A stretch of DNA of 64,000 nt from Plastoroseomonas hellenica (GCF_018129085.1 NZ_JAAGBB010000015.1:1-64000), one strand, 5' to 3'. Counted from the stretch's first letter, positions 7,488 to 16,071 are shown. A program made the numbers and translations. Notes: generated by a model from the letters alone, not told the origin.

Positions 7488-8303
7488 CTAAGTCGGATCG
7501 GGCGCTGGTCCCGCCGGTGGAAACGCATGATCGAGCCAGTCCTGCCAAGCGTGGCGAATATCCTCGGCACGATCGGCGGCGGCGCCATAGAGATAGAACC
7601 GCACCGACAGCAGGACCTGTCCTGCCATGGGCATCGTGAAGAGATGCGCGATCGCGGGCGCGGGCTGGTCGAGGCGCAGGATCAGCCCCGGCCATTGCGG
7701 CGGATTGACGACCTCCACGACGCCGCGCAACGCGGGCGGGCCGGCGGATGTCGTGACGGTCTCGCCGGTCTTCGCCGCCGCCAGGCCGAGCGGCCGGACC
7801 AGCGCGTCCCACGCCTTCTCCTGCGCCTCGGCCGACATCGCCAGCAGTTGCACCAGCGCACTCGGCTCACCGTCGAAGTGCTGCAGATAGAGCCGCAGGA
7901 TCTGGAAGAAGGAGAGCCAACCATGGCTGTGGCCTTCGAACTGATCGTCCCAGTCATCGGTGCTCGCGAACCAACTGTGCACGACGCGCACCGTGCAGGT
8001 GCCGCCGGCCTTCGCTTCGACCGTCCATTCGGTCGCGACCTTGCCCGGGCCGGGGCCGCCTTCGGATTCCGCGACGAAGCGCATGGGCGGCTCCCACGCC
8101 ATGATCGTCGCGGCCGATTCCATGCCGGGCCCGAACTCCGATGCCGTGGTGCCGCCGACCCGGCCATCGAGCCTGGTCGGAACGAACCACGACGAAATCC
8201 CGGGCCCGGATGCGATCGCCTGCCACACCTGCTCGGGCGATCCGGGGACCTCGGTCTCCGCCTGCACGCTGCGGCGTCCTGACGGTTCCTTCTTGACGGG
8301 CAT
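7488..8303 (-). CDS. SRPBCC/AHSA1-type protein
   Basis: A 271-residue protein with two helix-grip halves. The N-terminal half has the AHSA1 signature VPGSPEQVWQAIASGPGISSWFVP, then ATIMAWEPPMRFVAES and TCTVRVVHSWF. The C-terminal half (from about residue 170) is a second, more divergent lobe. Such proteins bind hydrophobic ligands or act as activator-like chaperones. The start at 8303 lies 2 bp after the stop of the ArsR-type regulator (8306-8902), so the pair is translationally coupled, the standard ArsR-SRPBCC arrangement. The open frame extends far upstream but that extension overlaps the regulator out of frame and is not real. Confidence 0.88.
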   Translation of the reverse strand: MPVKKEPSGRRSVQAETEVPGSPEQVWQAIASGPGISSWFVPTRLDGRVGGTTASEFGPGMESAATIMAWEPPMRFVAESEGGPGPGKVATEWTVEAKAGGTCTVRVVHSWFASTDDWDDQFEGHSHGWLSFFQILRLYLQHFDGEPSALVQLLAMSAEAQEKAWDALVRPLGLAAAKTGETVTTSAGPPALRGVVEVVNPPQWPGLILRLDQPAPAIAHLFTMPMAGQVLLSVRFYLYGAAADRAEDIRHAWQDWLDHAFPPAGPAPDPT

Positions 8304-8305
8304 GA

Positions 8306-8902
8306 TCACTCCTTCGCGCTGGCGGGCGTGGGAAGCGGGTGGGAGACGAGGACGAGGCGATGCGGCCGCCCGCCCGGCGCGGCCGCATCGTGGTAGCGGC
8401 CGACCAGCTCGGTGACGGCGCGCGTCAGGTCGCTGGTGAAGGCGGCGCGATCGGCCGGCGAGGCGAAGCGGATCTCCGTATCGAGTGCCAGGGTCGCGAG
8501 ATGCTTGTCGGCCTGGCGCGCGCGTCGCCAGAGATCCCCGACCTCGCGCACGATCCGGGCGCCGAGCGCGATCAGGTAGCTCGCGGCGAGCCTGTCCCTG
8601 CTGCGCGCGGGATCGACGGCGGCCGGTCCCAGCGCTTCCGGCGAGACGACGAAGGACCGGGCGGAGGCGATGAAGAGGCGTTCCGTGAGGCCGCCCCAAA
8701 GCCGCTCCTCCGCGACCTCGATCAGCTTGCACGCCTCCAGCGCGCGCACGTGATAGTTCACCTTCTGCCGCGCGAGCCCCATGCGCGCTGCCAGCGCCGC
8801 TGCCGAGGCCGGCTCGGCGAGCTCCGCGAGCAGGCGGCTGCGGATCGGTTCCAGCGCGGTCGCGGCGGCACCCGCATCGCTGATGACTTCGACGTCGATC
8901 AT
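8306..8902 (-). CDS. ArsR-type winged-helix transcriptional regulator
   Basis: A 198-residue regulator: an N-terminal ArsR/HTH_20 helix-turn-helix at about residues 15-70 (IRSRLLAELAEPASAAALAARMGLARQKVNYHVRALEACKLIEVAEER), with an extended C-terminal helical domain. There is no metal-binding Cys motif in the recognition helix, so it is unlikely to be a metal sensor. It is the first gene of a two-gene unit with the SRPBCC protein and probably represses its own promoter through the 20-bp palindrome at 8917-8936. Confidence 0.88.
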   Translation of the reverse strand: MIDVEVISDAGAAATALEPIRSRLLAELAEPASAAALAARMGLARQKVNYHVRALEACKLIEVAEERLWGGLTERLFIASARSFVVSPEALGPAAVDPARSRDRLAASYLIALGARIVREVGDLWRRARQADKHLATLALDTEIRFASPADRAAFTSDLTRAVTELVGRYHDAAAPGGRPHRLVLVSHPLPTPASAKE

Positions 8903-8916
8903 GCCCGCAGGCTAGC

Positions 8917-8936
8917 TTGACAAATAAATTTGTCAA
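8917..8936 (-). promoter_or_regulatory. Palindromic operator of the ArsR/SRPBCC operon
   Basis: TTGACAAAT and its exact complement ATTTGTCAA are separated by two A bases. The palindrome ends only 14 bp before the ATG at 8902 and is strikingly AT-rich in a GC-rich background. TTGACA is also a good -35 box, so regulator and polymerase would compete directly. Assignment to the adjacent ArsR protein is inference from position. Confidence 0.75.
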
Positions 8937-9026
8937 TGCCCCCGGGCGGCCCGCGCAGTCGCGCCGCTTGACCCGCGGCTGCGTCCTCTGGACAGCCGTG
9001 GCACAGGCTGGCGAAGGCGCTGCGAC

Positions 9027-9290
9027 ATGCATGAAGGCGAACCGCTGCTGGTGCCGCTGCGGGAGGTGACGCGCCTGCTCGGGCTGCGATCGAACACCGT
9101 GCTCTATGCGCTGATGAAGAAGACCGATGCCGAGGGCCGGCCGCTGCTGCCGGCGGTGAAGCTCGGCAAGCTGACGATGGTCCCGATGGAGGGCCTGCGC
9201 GCCTTCATCGCGGCGCTGCCGCCGGCGCTGCCGGATGAGGCGGTGGCCGCACGCATGAACCGCATCCGCCGCGGGGAGCGCGGCGCGTGA
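9027..9290 (+). CDS. Small HTH/excisionase-like DNA-binding protein of a replication cassette
   Basis: An 87-residue basic protein. The segment LREVTRLLGLRSNTVLYALMKK (residues 11-32) is a helix-turn-helix of the AlpA/Xis kind, and LPAVKLGKLTMVPMEGLRAFIAALP looks like the following wing and helix. Such proteins head P4-like primase cassettes of integrated elements and act as activators or recombination directionality factors. Its TGA stop overlaps the GTG start of the Toprim gene. No integrase is visible within the window. Confidence 0.65.
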   Translation: MHEGEPLLVPLREVTRLLGLRSNTVLYALMKKTDAEGRPLLPAVKLGKLTMVPMEGLRAFIAALPPALPDEAVAARMNRIRRGERGA

Positions 9291-10210
9291 GTGGCGGGGG
9301 CATCGCCGACATCAACGCCGCCCTCGTGCCCTGGATCGCGGATATCGCGCGCGACCTGGTCGGCGCGGCGCCGAGCGGACGAAGCCGGCAGAGCCTGCGC
9401 TTCCGCAGCCGCGGCTCACTCTCCGTCGCGATCGCCGGGCCGGAGCGCGGGCAGTGGTACGACCATGAGGCGGGGATCGGCGGCGATCCGCTCGGCCTCA
9501 TCGCGCATCTCAGGCGCTGCACGATGCGCGATGCGCTCGACTGGGCGCGGCGCTGGAGCGGCGGCGCGGTGGCGCCGGCGGCAGTGGCCGCACCCCCTGC
9601 CCCGCCGGCCGCGCCCGATACCGCCGCACTGGCGCGCGCGCTGTGGCGGGAGGCGGCGCCGGCCGCGGGCACGATCGTGGAGGCCTATCTGCGCGGCCGC
9701 GGCCTCACGCTGCCGCAGGACGCGCCGCTCCGCTTCCATGGGCGCTGCCCGCGCGGGCGGGACCGGCTGCCCGCCATGCTGGCGCTGATGAGCGACCCCA
9801 TGACCGCGGAGCCCTGCGGCGTGCACCGCACCTTCCTGACGCCGGATGGCGGCGGCAAGGCGCCGGGCCAGGCGAAGATGATGACCGGCCGCGCCGGCGT
9901 GATCCGGCTGGTGCCGGACGAGGAGGTGACTGTCGGACTCGGCATCGCGGAGGGGATGGAGACCTCGCTCGCGGTGATGCAGCGGCTCGACTGGCGGCCG
10001 GTCTGGGCGGCGGCGAGCGCGGGCGCCATCGCGCGTTTCCCGGTGCTGCCCGGCATCGAGGCGCTGACGATCTTCGCCGATCGGGATGGCGCGGGCATGG
10101 CGGCCGCGCAGGGCTGCGCCCGGCGCTGGTGCGCAGCGGGCACGGAGGTGCGGGTGCTGGCGCCGCCGGCCGGCGATTTCGACGAGCTGACGCGCGGGGG
10201 CGCGGCATGA
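9287..10210 (+). CDS. Toprim-domain (DUF7146-type) primase-like protein
   Basis: A 307-residue protein of mobile-element replication modules. The N-terminal part (residues 1-95) has the HDxxxGxGGDPLGLI-like zinc-ribbon-derived region WYDHEAGIGGDPLGLIAHLR. The C-terminal half is a Toprim domain: the acidic Glu in GLGIAEGMETSLAVMQ and ADRDGAGMAAAQ. It would synthesise or help synthesise RNA primers together with the helicase encoded next. The GTG start overlaps the preceding stop, and the end overlaps the next start as ATGA, so the three genes are translationally coupled. GC content equals the host's, suggesting long residence or a related donor. Confidence 0.85.
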   Translation: MSGGGIADINAALVPWIADIARDLVGAAPSGRSRQSLRFRSRGSLSVAIAGPERGQWYDHEAGIGGDPLGLIAHLRRCTMRDALDWARRWSGGAVAPAAVAAPPAPPAAPDTAALARALWREAAPAAGTIVEAYLRGRGLTLPQDAPLRFHGRCPRGRDRLPAMLALMSDPMTAEPCGVHRTFLTPDGGGKAPGQAKMMTGRAGVIRLVPDEEVTVGLGIAEGMETSLAVMQRLDWRPVWAAASAGAIARFPVLPGIEALTIFADRDGAGMAAAQGCARRWCAAGTEVRVLAPPAGDFDELTRGGAA

Positions 10211-11604
10211 CCAGCGCCTATGTCTCCCCCGAGCAGCGGCTGCAGGCGGCGGGCGCGCGGCTGATCCCGCCGGATGACGGGCGCGCCTCCATCGCCGCTG
10301 CGGTGCCGCCGGAATTCTCCGACGATGCCTTGGCGCTGGCCTTCACCGCGCGCTACGCGGATGCGCTGCTGCATGTGCCGGATTGGGGCCAGTGGCTGCG
10401 CTGGGACGGGTGCCGCTGGGCGAAGGATGCGGTGCTGACCGTGTTCAACCTGGCGCGGCTGGTGTGCCGGGAACAGGCGGCGCGGGCGGGGCAGCGGCGC
10501 GGCGACCTCGCGATCGCCAGCGCGCAGAAGGTCGCCGCGGTGGAGCGCCTGGCGCGGAGCGACCCGCAGCATGCGCGGCGCTCCGATGATTTCGATGCGG
10601 ACCCCTGGGTGCTGAACACGCCGGCCGGCGTGCTGGACCTGCGGAGCGGCGCCATGCGCGCGCATCGCCGCGGCGACCTGCTGACCAAGGTGACGGGTGC
10701 GGCGCCGGCTGGGGATTGCCCGCTGTGGCGCGGCTTCCTGCGGGAGGTGACGCAGGGGGATGACGCGCTCGCGGCGTATCTGCAGCGCTGGGCCGGCTAC
10801 ATCCTGACCGGGGAGACGCGGGAGCATGCCTTCCTGTTCGCCTGCGGCCCCGGCGGCAATGGCAAGAGCGTGCTGGTGAACACGCTGGCCGCCGCACTCG
10901 GCGATTACGCCGTCACGGCGCCGATGGAGACCTTCATGGCGAGCCCGACCGACCGGCACCCGACGGACGTCGCGGGGTTGCGCGGCGCGCGGCTGGTGGT
11001 GGCGCAGGAGACGGAGGCGGGGCGCGTGCTGGCGGAGGCGCGGATCAAGGCGCTGACCGGCGGCGACCGCATCAGCGCGCGCTTCATGCGCGGCGACTTC
11101 TTCGAATACACGCCGGCCTTCAAGCTGGTGATGGTCGGCAACCACCGCCCGGTGCTGCGCAACCCCGACGATGCGATGCGCCGCCGCCTGCACCTGCTGC
11201 CGCTGACCTGGCGCCCGCCGGCGCCCGACCCGGCGCTGCCGGAGAAGCTGCGCCAGGAGTTGCCGGGGATCCTCGCCTGGGCGGTGCAGGGGTGCCTGGC
11301 CTGGCAGCGCGAGGGCCTCGGCATGCCGCAGGCGGTGCGGGGAGCGACGGCCGATTACTTCCACGAGCAGGACCTGCTGGCGCAGTGGCTGGCCGAGCGC
11401 TGCGCGCCCCAGCGCGGGGCGCAGGCGCCGTCATCGGCGCTGTTCCGGGATTGGGAGGCGTGGACGAAGGCGCAGGGGGAGAGCGCGGGGACGCAGATGG
11501 CGTTCTCGGTGAAGCTGGAGAAGCACTACGCGAAGAAGAAGACGAACCAGGGCGTGGTCTTTGTCGACCTGCGCCTGCTGCCCTCAGAGACGGGTGTGTT
11601 CTGA
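10207..11604 (+). CDS. Phage/plasmid primase, P4 family (D5-type helicase)
   Basis: A 465-residue superfamily 3 helicase. Visible elements are the D5 N-terminal domain (WLRWDGCRWAKD, LNTPAGVLDL), Walker A GPGGNGKS at about residue 214, Walker B-like LVVAQE, the GGDRISARFM segment and the sensor motif KLVMVGNHRP, with MRRRLHLLPL as the arginine-finger region. The start ATG overlaps the Toprim stop (ATGA); the upstream open frame runs through the Toprim gene and is a shadow. It is the motor of a phage- or plasmid-type replication origin and the last gene of the HTH-Toprim-helicase cassette. A 21-bp-arm palindrome follows immediately. Confidence 0.92.
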   Translation: MTSAYVSPEQRLQAAGARLIPPDDGRASIAAAVPPEFSDDALALAFTARYADALLHVPDWGQWLRWDGCRWAKDAVLTVFNLARLVCREQAARAGQRRGDLAIASAQKVAAVERLARSDPQHARRSDDFDADPWVLNTPAGVLDLRSGAMRAHRRGDLLTKVTGAAPAGDCPLWRGFLREVTQGDDALAAYLQRWAGYILTGETREHAFLFACGPGGNGKSVLVNTLAAALGDYAVTAPMETFMASPTDRHPTDVAGLRGARLVVAQETEAGRVLAEARIKALTGGDRISARFMRGDFFEYTPAFKLVMVGNHRPVLRNPDDAMRRRLHLLPLTWRPPAPDPALPEKLRQELPGILAWAVQGCLAWQREGLGMPQAVRGATADYFHEQDLLAQWLAERCAPQRGAQAPSSALFRDWEAWTKAQGESAGTQMAFSVKLEKHYAKKKTNQGVVFVDLRLLPSETGVF

Positions 11605-11616
11605 TGTCAGAACGGA

Positions 11617-11700
11617 AGTGCAGGCCTGTGCAGGGTTTTGCATTTCAAGCGTCCGCGCGCGTGTACGGTCTAAATGGAGAACCCTGCACAAGCCTGCACT
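11617..11700. repeat. Large inverted repeat after the primase gene
   Basis: Arms 11617-11637 and 11680-11700 (consensus AGTGCAGGCYTGTGCAGGGTT) are complementary at 20 of 21 positions and enclose 42 bases. Each arm carries two TGCAGG units. The structure lies 12 bp behind the primase stop and could be a terminator or a replication or processing site of the element. The 238 bases after it up to 11938 hold nothing else I can name; base composition drops there. Confidence 0.6.
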
Positions 11701-11938
11701 GGCCTACAGTCAGCGAAGCCCGGCTCGCTGATCTGATGATCGGCGAACATGAGGTTCGTGTCCGAAGGACCATCTTACCGGTCATCTAAAACGGGACGAA
11801 GGCGTTTCCTATTCGAGGCCAGTGTGCGATATCTGGCCGAAAGGGGGAGTAGCGAGCGGTGGATATTACTGCGTTTCTTGATCATTGGCGCGCGGCAATG
11901 CAGTTGAGCGCCCTGTTCGCCCGTCAAAGCGTAGAATA

Positions 11939-13021
11939 ATGAAACCACCGGCGCACTCGATTGTCGTGACGAAGAAGATGGGTGCTGCGGACCCGCTTGA
12001 GATCCGCACAGGCCCGACGATACCACCGATCGAGCGTCTCAAGCTCTTTTCTGCCTCCGACTGGGAGGGCTGCGTGGATGAGTGGGCCTCCAGCCTCCCA
12101 GGGTACGGGCTTGTTGAGCGTGCGGGAGGTGCGGGCGACATGGGCTGCGACATCGTCGCAACCGTTGACGCTTCCCAACCCAACGGCGCGTGGGACAACT
12201 ACCAATGCAAACACTACGATCACCCACTTGCGCCGAGCGACATCTGGCTCGAGCTTGGGAAGCTTTGCTACTTCACACAGCAGGGCGCCTACAGTGTTCC
12301 CCGGCGTTACTACTTCGTGGCACCGCGTGGTGTTGGCACTAAGCTGATGCGCTTGTTGAAGAAGCCCGAAGAACTGCGGGCGGGGCTGATTGCCGTATGG
12401 TCTGACAAGTGCTCTGGCCATCTCACCGCAGGCTCCTCGATCCCGCTCACCGGCGCGCTCGCTGGCTATGTCAGCACGTTCGACTTCAGCAGGGTCGGGC
12501 ACCTACCCCCGCTCAAGCTCATCGAAGGTCTGATGGCGACACCCTTCTTCGCTGTTCGGTTTGGCTTAGGCTTGCCTGCGCGCCCGGCCCCACCTTCGCC
12601 GCCAGCCGCGATTGACCCTGTCGAAAGTCGTTACGTCGCCCAGCTGCTCGGTGCCTATGGCGACAATCGAAACAAGCCTGTCGCCACTCTCGCGGATCTC
12701 GGACCGAAGCATCAGGCCCATTTCAAACGGGCACGCGAGAGCTTCTACTGCGCCGAAGCGCTCCACAGTTTCTCGCGCGACACGCTCCCCGACGGCGCCT
12801 TCGAAAACCTCCAGAACCAGATCTATGACGGCGTAGTTGATGTCGCTGAGGCCGATCATGCCTGTGGCCTCACGCGCGTCAATGCGACCACGCAACAAGC
12901 AACATCGCTCGCCCTAACCAGCTCGGCGCTTCTAGGGCGCGTTGAGATCGCAGACCGCCACGGCATCTGCCATCAGCTCGCCAACGACGATCGCCTGACC
13001 TGGGTTCCAGATCGTGGCTGA
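11939..13021 (+). CDS. ABC-3C system effector: restriction-endonuclease-like N-domain with ABC-3C C-terminal domain
   Basis: A 360-residue protein. The N-terminal half has a PD-(D/E)xK nuclease pattern: Glu43 in DWEGCVDEWA, Asp71 in GAGDMGCDIVA, and Gln89-x-Lys91 in WDNYQCKHYD, the Mrr-like E-D-QxK arrangement. The C-terminal half (about 235-360) matches the domain that couples effectors to ABC-three-component systems: YGDNRNKPV, a histidine/phenylalanine-rich FKRARESFYCAEALHSFSRD helix, then FENLQNQIYDGV. It is expected to cut DNA once the partner ATPase signals invasion. The ATG is preferred; an in-frame TTG at 11885 would add 18 residues. It overlaps the next gene by 8 bp. GC is clearly lower than in flanking genes, suggesting recent transfer. 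Confidence 0.85.
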   Translation: MKPPAHSIVVTKKMGAADPLEIRTGPTIPPIERLKLFSASDWEGCVDEWASSLPGYGLVERAGGAGDMGCDIVATVDASQPNGAWDNYQCKHYDHPLAPSDIWLELGKLCYFTQQGAYSVPRRYYFVAPRGVGTKLMRLLKKPEELRAGLIAVWSDKCSGHLTAGSSIPLTGALAGYVSTFDFSRVGHLPPLKLIEGLMATPFFAVRFGLGLPARPAPPSPPAAIDPVESRYVAQLLGAYGDNRNKPVATLADLGPKHQAHFKRARESFYCAEALHSFSRDTLPDGAFENLQNQIYDGVVDVAEADHACGLTRVNATTQQATSLALTSSALLGRVEIADRHGICHQLANDDRLTWVPDRG

Positions 13022-13511
13022 ATCGGAACGCGTGGGAGCCCCTTTCAACAGCGCACTCGAAACCGGCGTGCGTGCCCTCTCGATTTTGGTCGAGGCTTAT
13101 CCCTCGACCTACGATCTCCAAAGGCTGCTCTATTTCGATTACCTGGTCGTACACTCCCAGGATGCGGATGGTCCGGAGAGTCTGCATCCCAGCACACCGC
13201 TACGAAATGGAGAGTTGCTCGTTCGGCGAGGAATCATCGAAAGGGGACTGTTGCTGCTTATCAGCCGCCGGCTGGTGGAGCGTCGCCCCCATCCGACTGG
13301 CATACGCTACAGCGCTTCCGATGAAGCCGGCCCCTTCTTGGACTGCCTGCAAAGTCGCTACGCGTGTCTGTTGCGCGAGCGCGCGCAATGGGCCGTAGAG
13401 GTCTTCGGCCTTCTCAACGACGACGAGCTCAGGAGCTACTTCGACTCCCGTTTTGATCGTTGGACGCGCGAGTTTCAGGTCATCCAGCGGCCATCGGAGC
13501 GGCAGCTATGA
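13014..13511 (+). CDS. ABC-3C system middle component (winged-helix-like)
   Basis: A 165-residue protein starting with GTG inside the end of the effector gene. The pattern ALSILVEAYPSTYDLQRLLYFDYLVVHSQD, then LLVRRGIIERGLLLLISRRLVERR and GIRYSASDEAGPFLDCLQSRYACLLRERAQWA matches the small middle component of ABC-three-component conflict systems, an HTH-like adaptor that links ATPase and effector. It has no catalytic motif. The stop overlaps the ATPase start (ATGA). Assignment rests on the gene order and on this recognisable helical pattern. Confidence 0.82.
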   Translation: MAESERVGAPFNSALETGVRALSILVEAYPSTYDLQRLLYFDYLVVHSQDADGPESLHPSTPLRNGELLVRRGIIERGLLLLISRRLVERRPHPTGIRYSASDEAGPFLDCLQSRYACLLRERAQWAVEVFGLLNDDELRSYFDSRFDRWTREFQVIQRPSERQL

Positions 13512-15379
13512 GCGGGTTCCAACTTCGCGGGCTCCGTGTCACTGGTCCTGGCAAGGTCGACGCGGAGATCAAATTCGCTCCTGGGCTCAACGTCATTTCC
13601 GGACCTTCGGACACCGGCAAGTCCTACATCGTTGAGACGATCGACTTCATGCTCGGCAGTGCGACGTCACCGCGGCAGATTCCTGAAAGCCTCGGTTACG
13701 ATCAGGCGCATCTGGCGATCAAAGCGCTGGATGGCCGCTGTTTCACACTAACCCGCGCGCTGCAGGGCGGGGATTTCCTCCTCGCTGATAGTGCCAATCC
13801 CGGTGCCGAGCCGACCAAACTCAGTGCGCGCCACTCGGCGACCGACGCGGACAATATCAGCACCTTTCTGCTTCGCCTGATCGACCTCGATCAAAAGCGC
13901 TTACGGAAGAATGCGAACAACGAGCTGCAGAATCTCAGCTTCCGCAATCTTGCTCCCCTCATCCTCGTCGACGAAGAGAGTATCATCAAGAAGAGCTCCC
14001 CCGTATTTACGGGGGAGGCCACGCAGCGCACCGTGCAAGCAAGTCTGTTTAAGCTGCTGCTGACCGGCGTTGACGACGGATCGCTCATCGCCGTGAAGAA
14101 GCGCACCATCGCCAAGGCCGAAATTGAGGCACAGATCGCGCTGCTCGACCAGTTGATCGTCGATTATGAGGATGACCTCAAGGCGCTCATCGCCGACCCT
14201 TCCGACCTGGCCGACCAAGAAGCGCGCCTTGAGGCAGCGATAGCCACTAGCGAGCAAGCGCTCTCCGTCGAGCGGTCGGCGTTCGAGGTACAAGCAGCAG
14301 CGCGTCGCGAGGCCTGGACTGCACGAGAGAGGATTGATCTGCGCCGGGCCGAGATCGAAGGGTTAAACGAACGCTTCGCCCTACTCGACCAGAGCTATGG
14401 CTCCGATCTGGAGCGGCTAGAGGCGGTCGCGGAGGCTGGCCAGTTCTTCGTTGCCTTGGCTGCGGGCCCTTGTCCCCTGTGCGGCGCGCCAGCAGGTGGT
14501 CACACCCACGAGGGCATTCCCCATGACGGCGACATCGAAAAGCTGCGGACCGCTTGCAAGGCTGAGATCGCCAAGATTCGTCAACTACGGCTCGAGCTTG
14601 CTGAGACAGTTGCCGACCTCACTGGCGAGTTGGCGGCACTTCAGGCGAACGCCGTGATCGCCCGTACCTCCTTCGACGCAGCCGACGCTCTTCTGCGCGA
14701 GACGCTAGCGCCAGCGCTTTCAGTGGCGCGTGCCGAGCATACCGAGCTACTTGAGACACGTGCCCAGGTGCGGGAAGCGCGATCACTGGTCGATCGCACT
14801 GAGGCTCTGCGTGGCCGGCGCGCCGAAGCCGAGGCCGCACTGGGCACCGCTGGGCGCGCGACCGACGAGCGGCCCGGACTTCCTGCTGCAAGCGTGAAGG
14901 CCTTCAGTGACAGCGTCGAGACATTGCTGACCGCGTGGCGTTTCCCCCATGAGAAGCCGGTGTATTTCGACGAGCGTGATCAGGACATGGTGCTAGGTAG
15001 TCGGCGGCGCGGCGACCAAGGCAAAGGGCTGCGCGCCCTCACCCATGCTGCCTTCACGCTCGGCCTGCAACTCGCCATCGCGACGCTCGGCCGTTCTTCG
15101 GTCGGCTTCGCTGTGCTCGACTCCCCACTCGTCACCTTTCGCGAAGCCGATCACGACGACGAACTCGCATCAGATCAGAAGGTAGCGGTGAAACAAGCCT
15201 TCTATAGCGATCTGGCAACACGCTTGGCAGCTTCGCAACTCATAGTGCTCGAGAACGAGGATCCAGAGCCCGCGCTGCGGCCGCGCATTGTGATGCATTT
15301 CTTCTCTAAGCAGCACACGCAAGGTCGCTACGGCTTCTTTCCCGTCACCGCCTCTCCCGCAAGGCGCACGCCTGTTTAA
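13508..15379 (+). CDS. ABC-3C system ATPase (SMC/Rad50-like, DUF3732-type)
   Basis: A 623-residue SMC-like ATPase. Walker A is GPSDTGKS at residues 32-39, followed by YIVETIDFMLG. A long coiled-coil (about 210-450) is interrupted by CPLCGAPAGGHTH near residue 322, a Rad50-like zinc-hook Cys-x-x-Cys. The C-terminal lobe has a GDQGKGLRALTHAAF signature region and the Walker B strand VGFAVLDSPLVTF. Such ATPases sense DNA or DNA ends and license the associated effector; here it would control the nuclease encoded two genes upstream. The frame is open upstream of ATG 13508 but that part overlaps the middle component. Lower GC and more mixed codon use than neighbouring genes fit horizontal transfer as one cassette. 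Confidence 0.87.
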   Translation: MSGFQLRGLRVTGPGKVDAEIKFAPGLNVISGPSDTGKSYIVETIDFMLGSATSPRQIPESLGYDQAHLAIKALDGRCFTLTRALQGGDFLLADSANPGAEPTKLSARHSATDADNISTFLLRLIDLDQKRLRKNANNELQNLSFRNLAPLILVDEESIIKKSSPVFTGEATQRTVQASLFKLLLTGVDDGSLIAVKKRTIAKAEIEAQIALLDQLIVDYEDDLKALIADPSDLADQEARLEAAIATSEQALSVERSAFEVQAAARREAWTARERIDLRRAEIEGLNERFALLDQSYGSDLERLEAVAEAGQFFVALAAGPCPLCGAPAGGHTHEGIPHDGDIEKLRTACKAEIAKIRQLRLELAETVADLTGELAALQANAVIARTSFDAADALLRETLAPALSVARAEHTELLETRAQVREARSLVDRTEALRGRRAEAEAALGTAGRATDERPGLPAASVKAFSDSVETLLTAWRFPHEKPVYFDERDQDMVLGSRRRGDQGKGLRALTHAAFTLGLQLAIATLGRSSVGFAVLDSPLVTFREADHDDELASDQKVAVKQAFYSDLATRLAASQLIVLENEDPEPALRPRIVMHFFSKQHTQGRYGFFPVTASPARRTPV

Positions 15380-15538
15380 TGGCCCACCACAGATCCTTGA
15401 GAACCACAGCGGCGGACGCGGTGCAGACCATGCGCCGCAGCGGACATAGTGGTTCATTTGCAGCGCCGCCGAAGAAGGCCGAGAAGGTGCCTACCGCGAT
15501 GCCGAAGCCTTCTCCTCCCTCCACCGGGCTCAGAGCCG

Positions 15539-16018
15539 TCAGGCGCCCGGCCCCTGGACCGTCCCAGCCGCCGCCCGCCGCGGCACCAGCAGCCGCGCCG
15601 TCAGCACCTGCACGGCCTCATCCGCCTGGTTCAGCGTGGTCGTGCGCAGCGTCACCCAGCCGTCGGCGGGGCGGGAGCGGGAGGGCTGGACCGCCAGCAC
15701 CTCGCATTCCACCCGCAGCCTGTCGCCCGGGCGGGTCGGCCGCGGCCAATTGATCTCCCCACCCGTGCCGATCACGCCCTGCGCGAAGGGCAGCGCCTCC
15801 GTCAGCAGCCGCATCGTCAGCGCCGCGGTGTGCCAGCCGCTGGCGGCGAGGCCACCGAATAGGCTGCCGCGCGCCGCCTCCTCATCCAGGTGGAAGGGCT
15901 GCGGGTCGTAGCGGGCGGCGAAAGCCTTGATCTCCTCCGCCTCGATCGGCACCGGCCCGGCGGCGAAGCGCATGCCCTCCGCCAGATCCTCCAGGAACAA
16001 TCGCTGCTGGCTCGCCAT
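15539..16018 (-). CDS. MaoC-family dehydratase
   Basis: A 159-residue hot-dog-fold protein: FLEDLAEGMRF at the N-terminus, then the hydratase core FAARYDPQPFHLDEEAA (the catalytic Asp/His pair) and LFGGLAASGWHTAALTMRLL. This matches R-specific enoyl-CoA hydratases and MaoC-like dehydratases acting on acyl-CoA in the cytoplasm. It is the first native-looking gene after the defense island, 160 bp away. No partner genes for fatty-acid metabolism are adjacent, so the substrate is open. Confidence 0.9.
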   Translation of the reverse strand: MASQQRLFLEDLAEGMRFAAGPVPIEAEEIKAFAARYDPQPFHLDEEAARGSLFGGLAASGWHTAALTMRLLTEALPFAQGVIGTGGEINWPRPTRPGDRLRVECEVLAVQPSRSRPADGWVTLRTTTLNQADEAVQVLTARLLVPRRAAAGTVQGPGA

Positions 16019-16071
16019 GGCGGCCCTCCCCTCTCCTGCGGTGATGATCCTGCCCGTCCCAGCGGCCGGGG

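Noticed and set aside
8304-9032. N-terminal extension of the SRPBCC gene on the minus strand
   Set aside because: It overlaps the whole ArsR-type gene in another frame; the internal ATG at 8303 has the right domain start and the coupled spacing.
9685-11364. 559-codon minus-strand frame opposite the Toprim and primase genes
   Set aside because: Arg/Gln/His-rich antisense shadow; the plus strand encodes recognisable domains with overlapping starts and stops.
11604-11789. 61-codon plus-strand frame overlapping the primase stop
   Set aside because: It runs straight through the 21-bp-arm inverted repeat, has no family resemblance, and its composition follows the repeat rather than a protein.
15380-15538. 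Possible attachment site at the right edge of the defense cassette
   Set aside because: No direct repeat shared with the sequence before 9027 and no tRNA end could be seen, so the island boundaries remain undefined.
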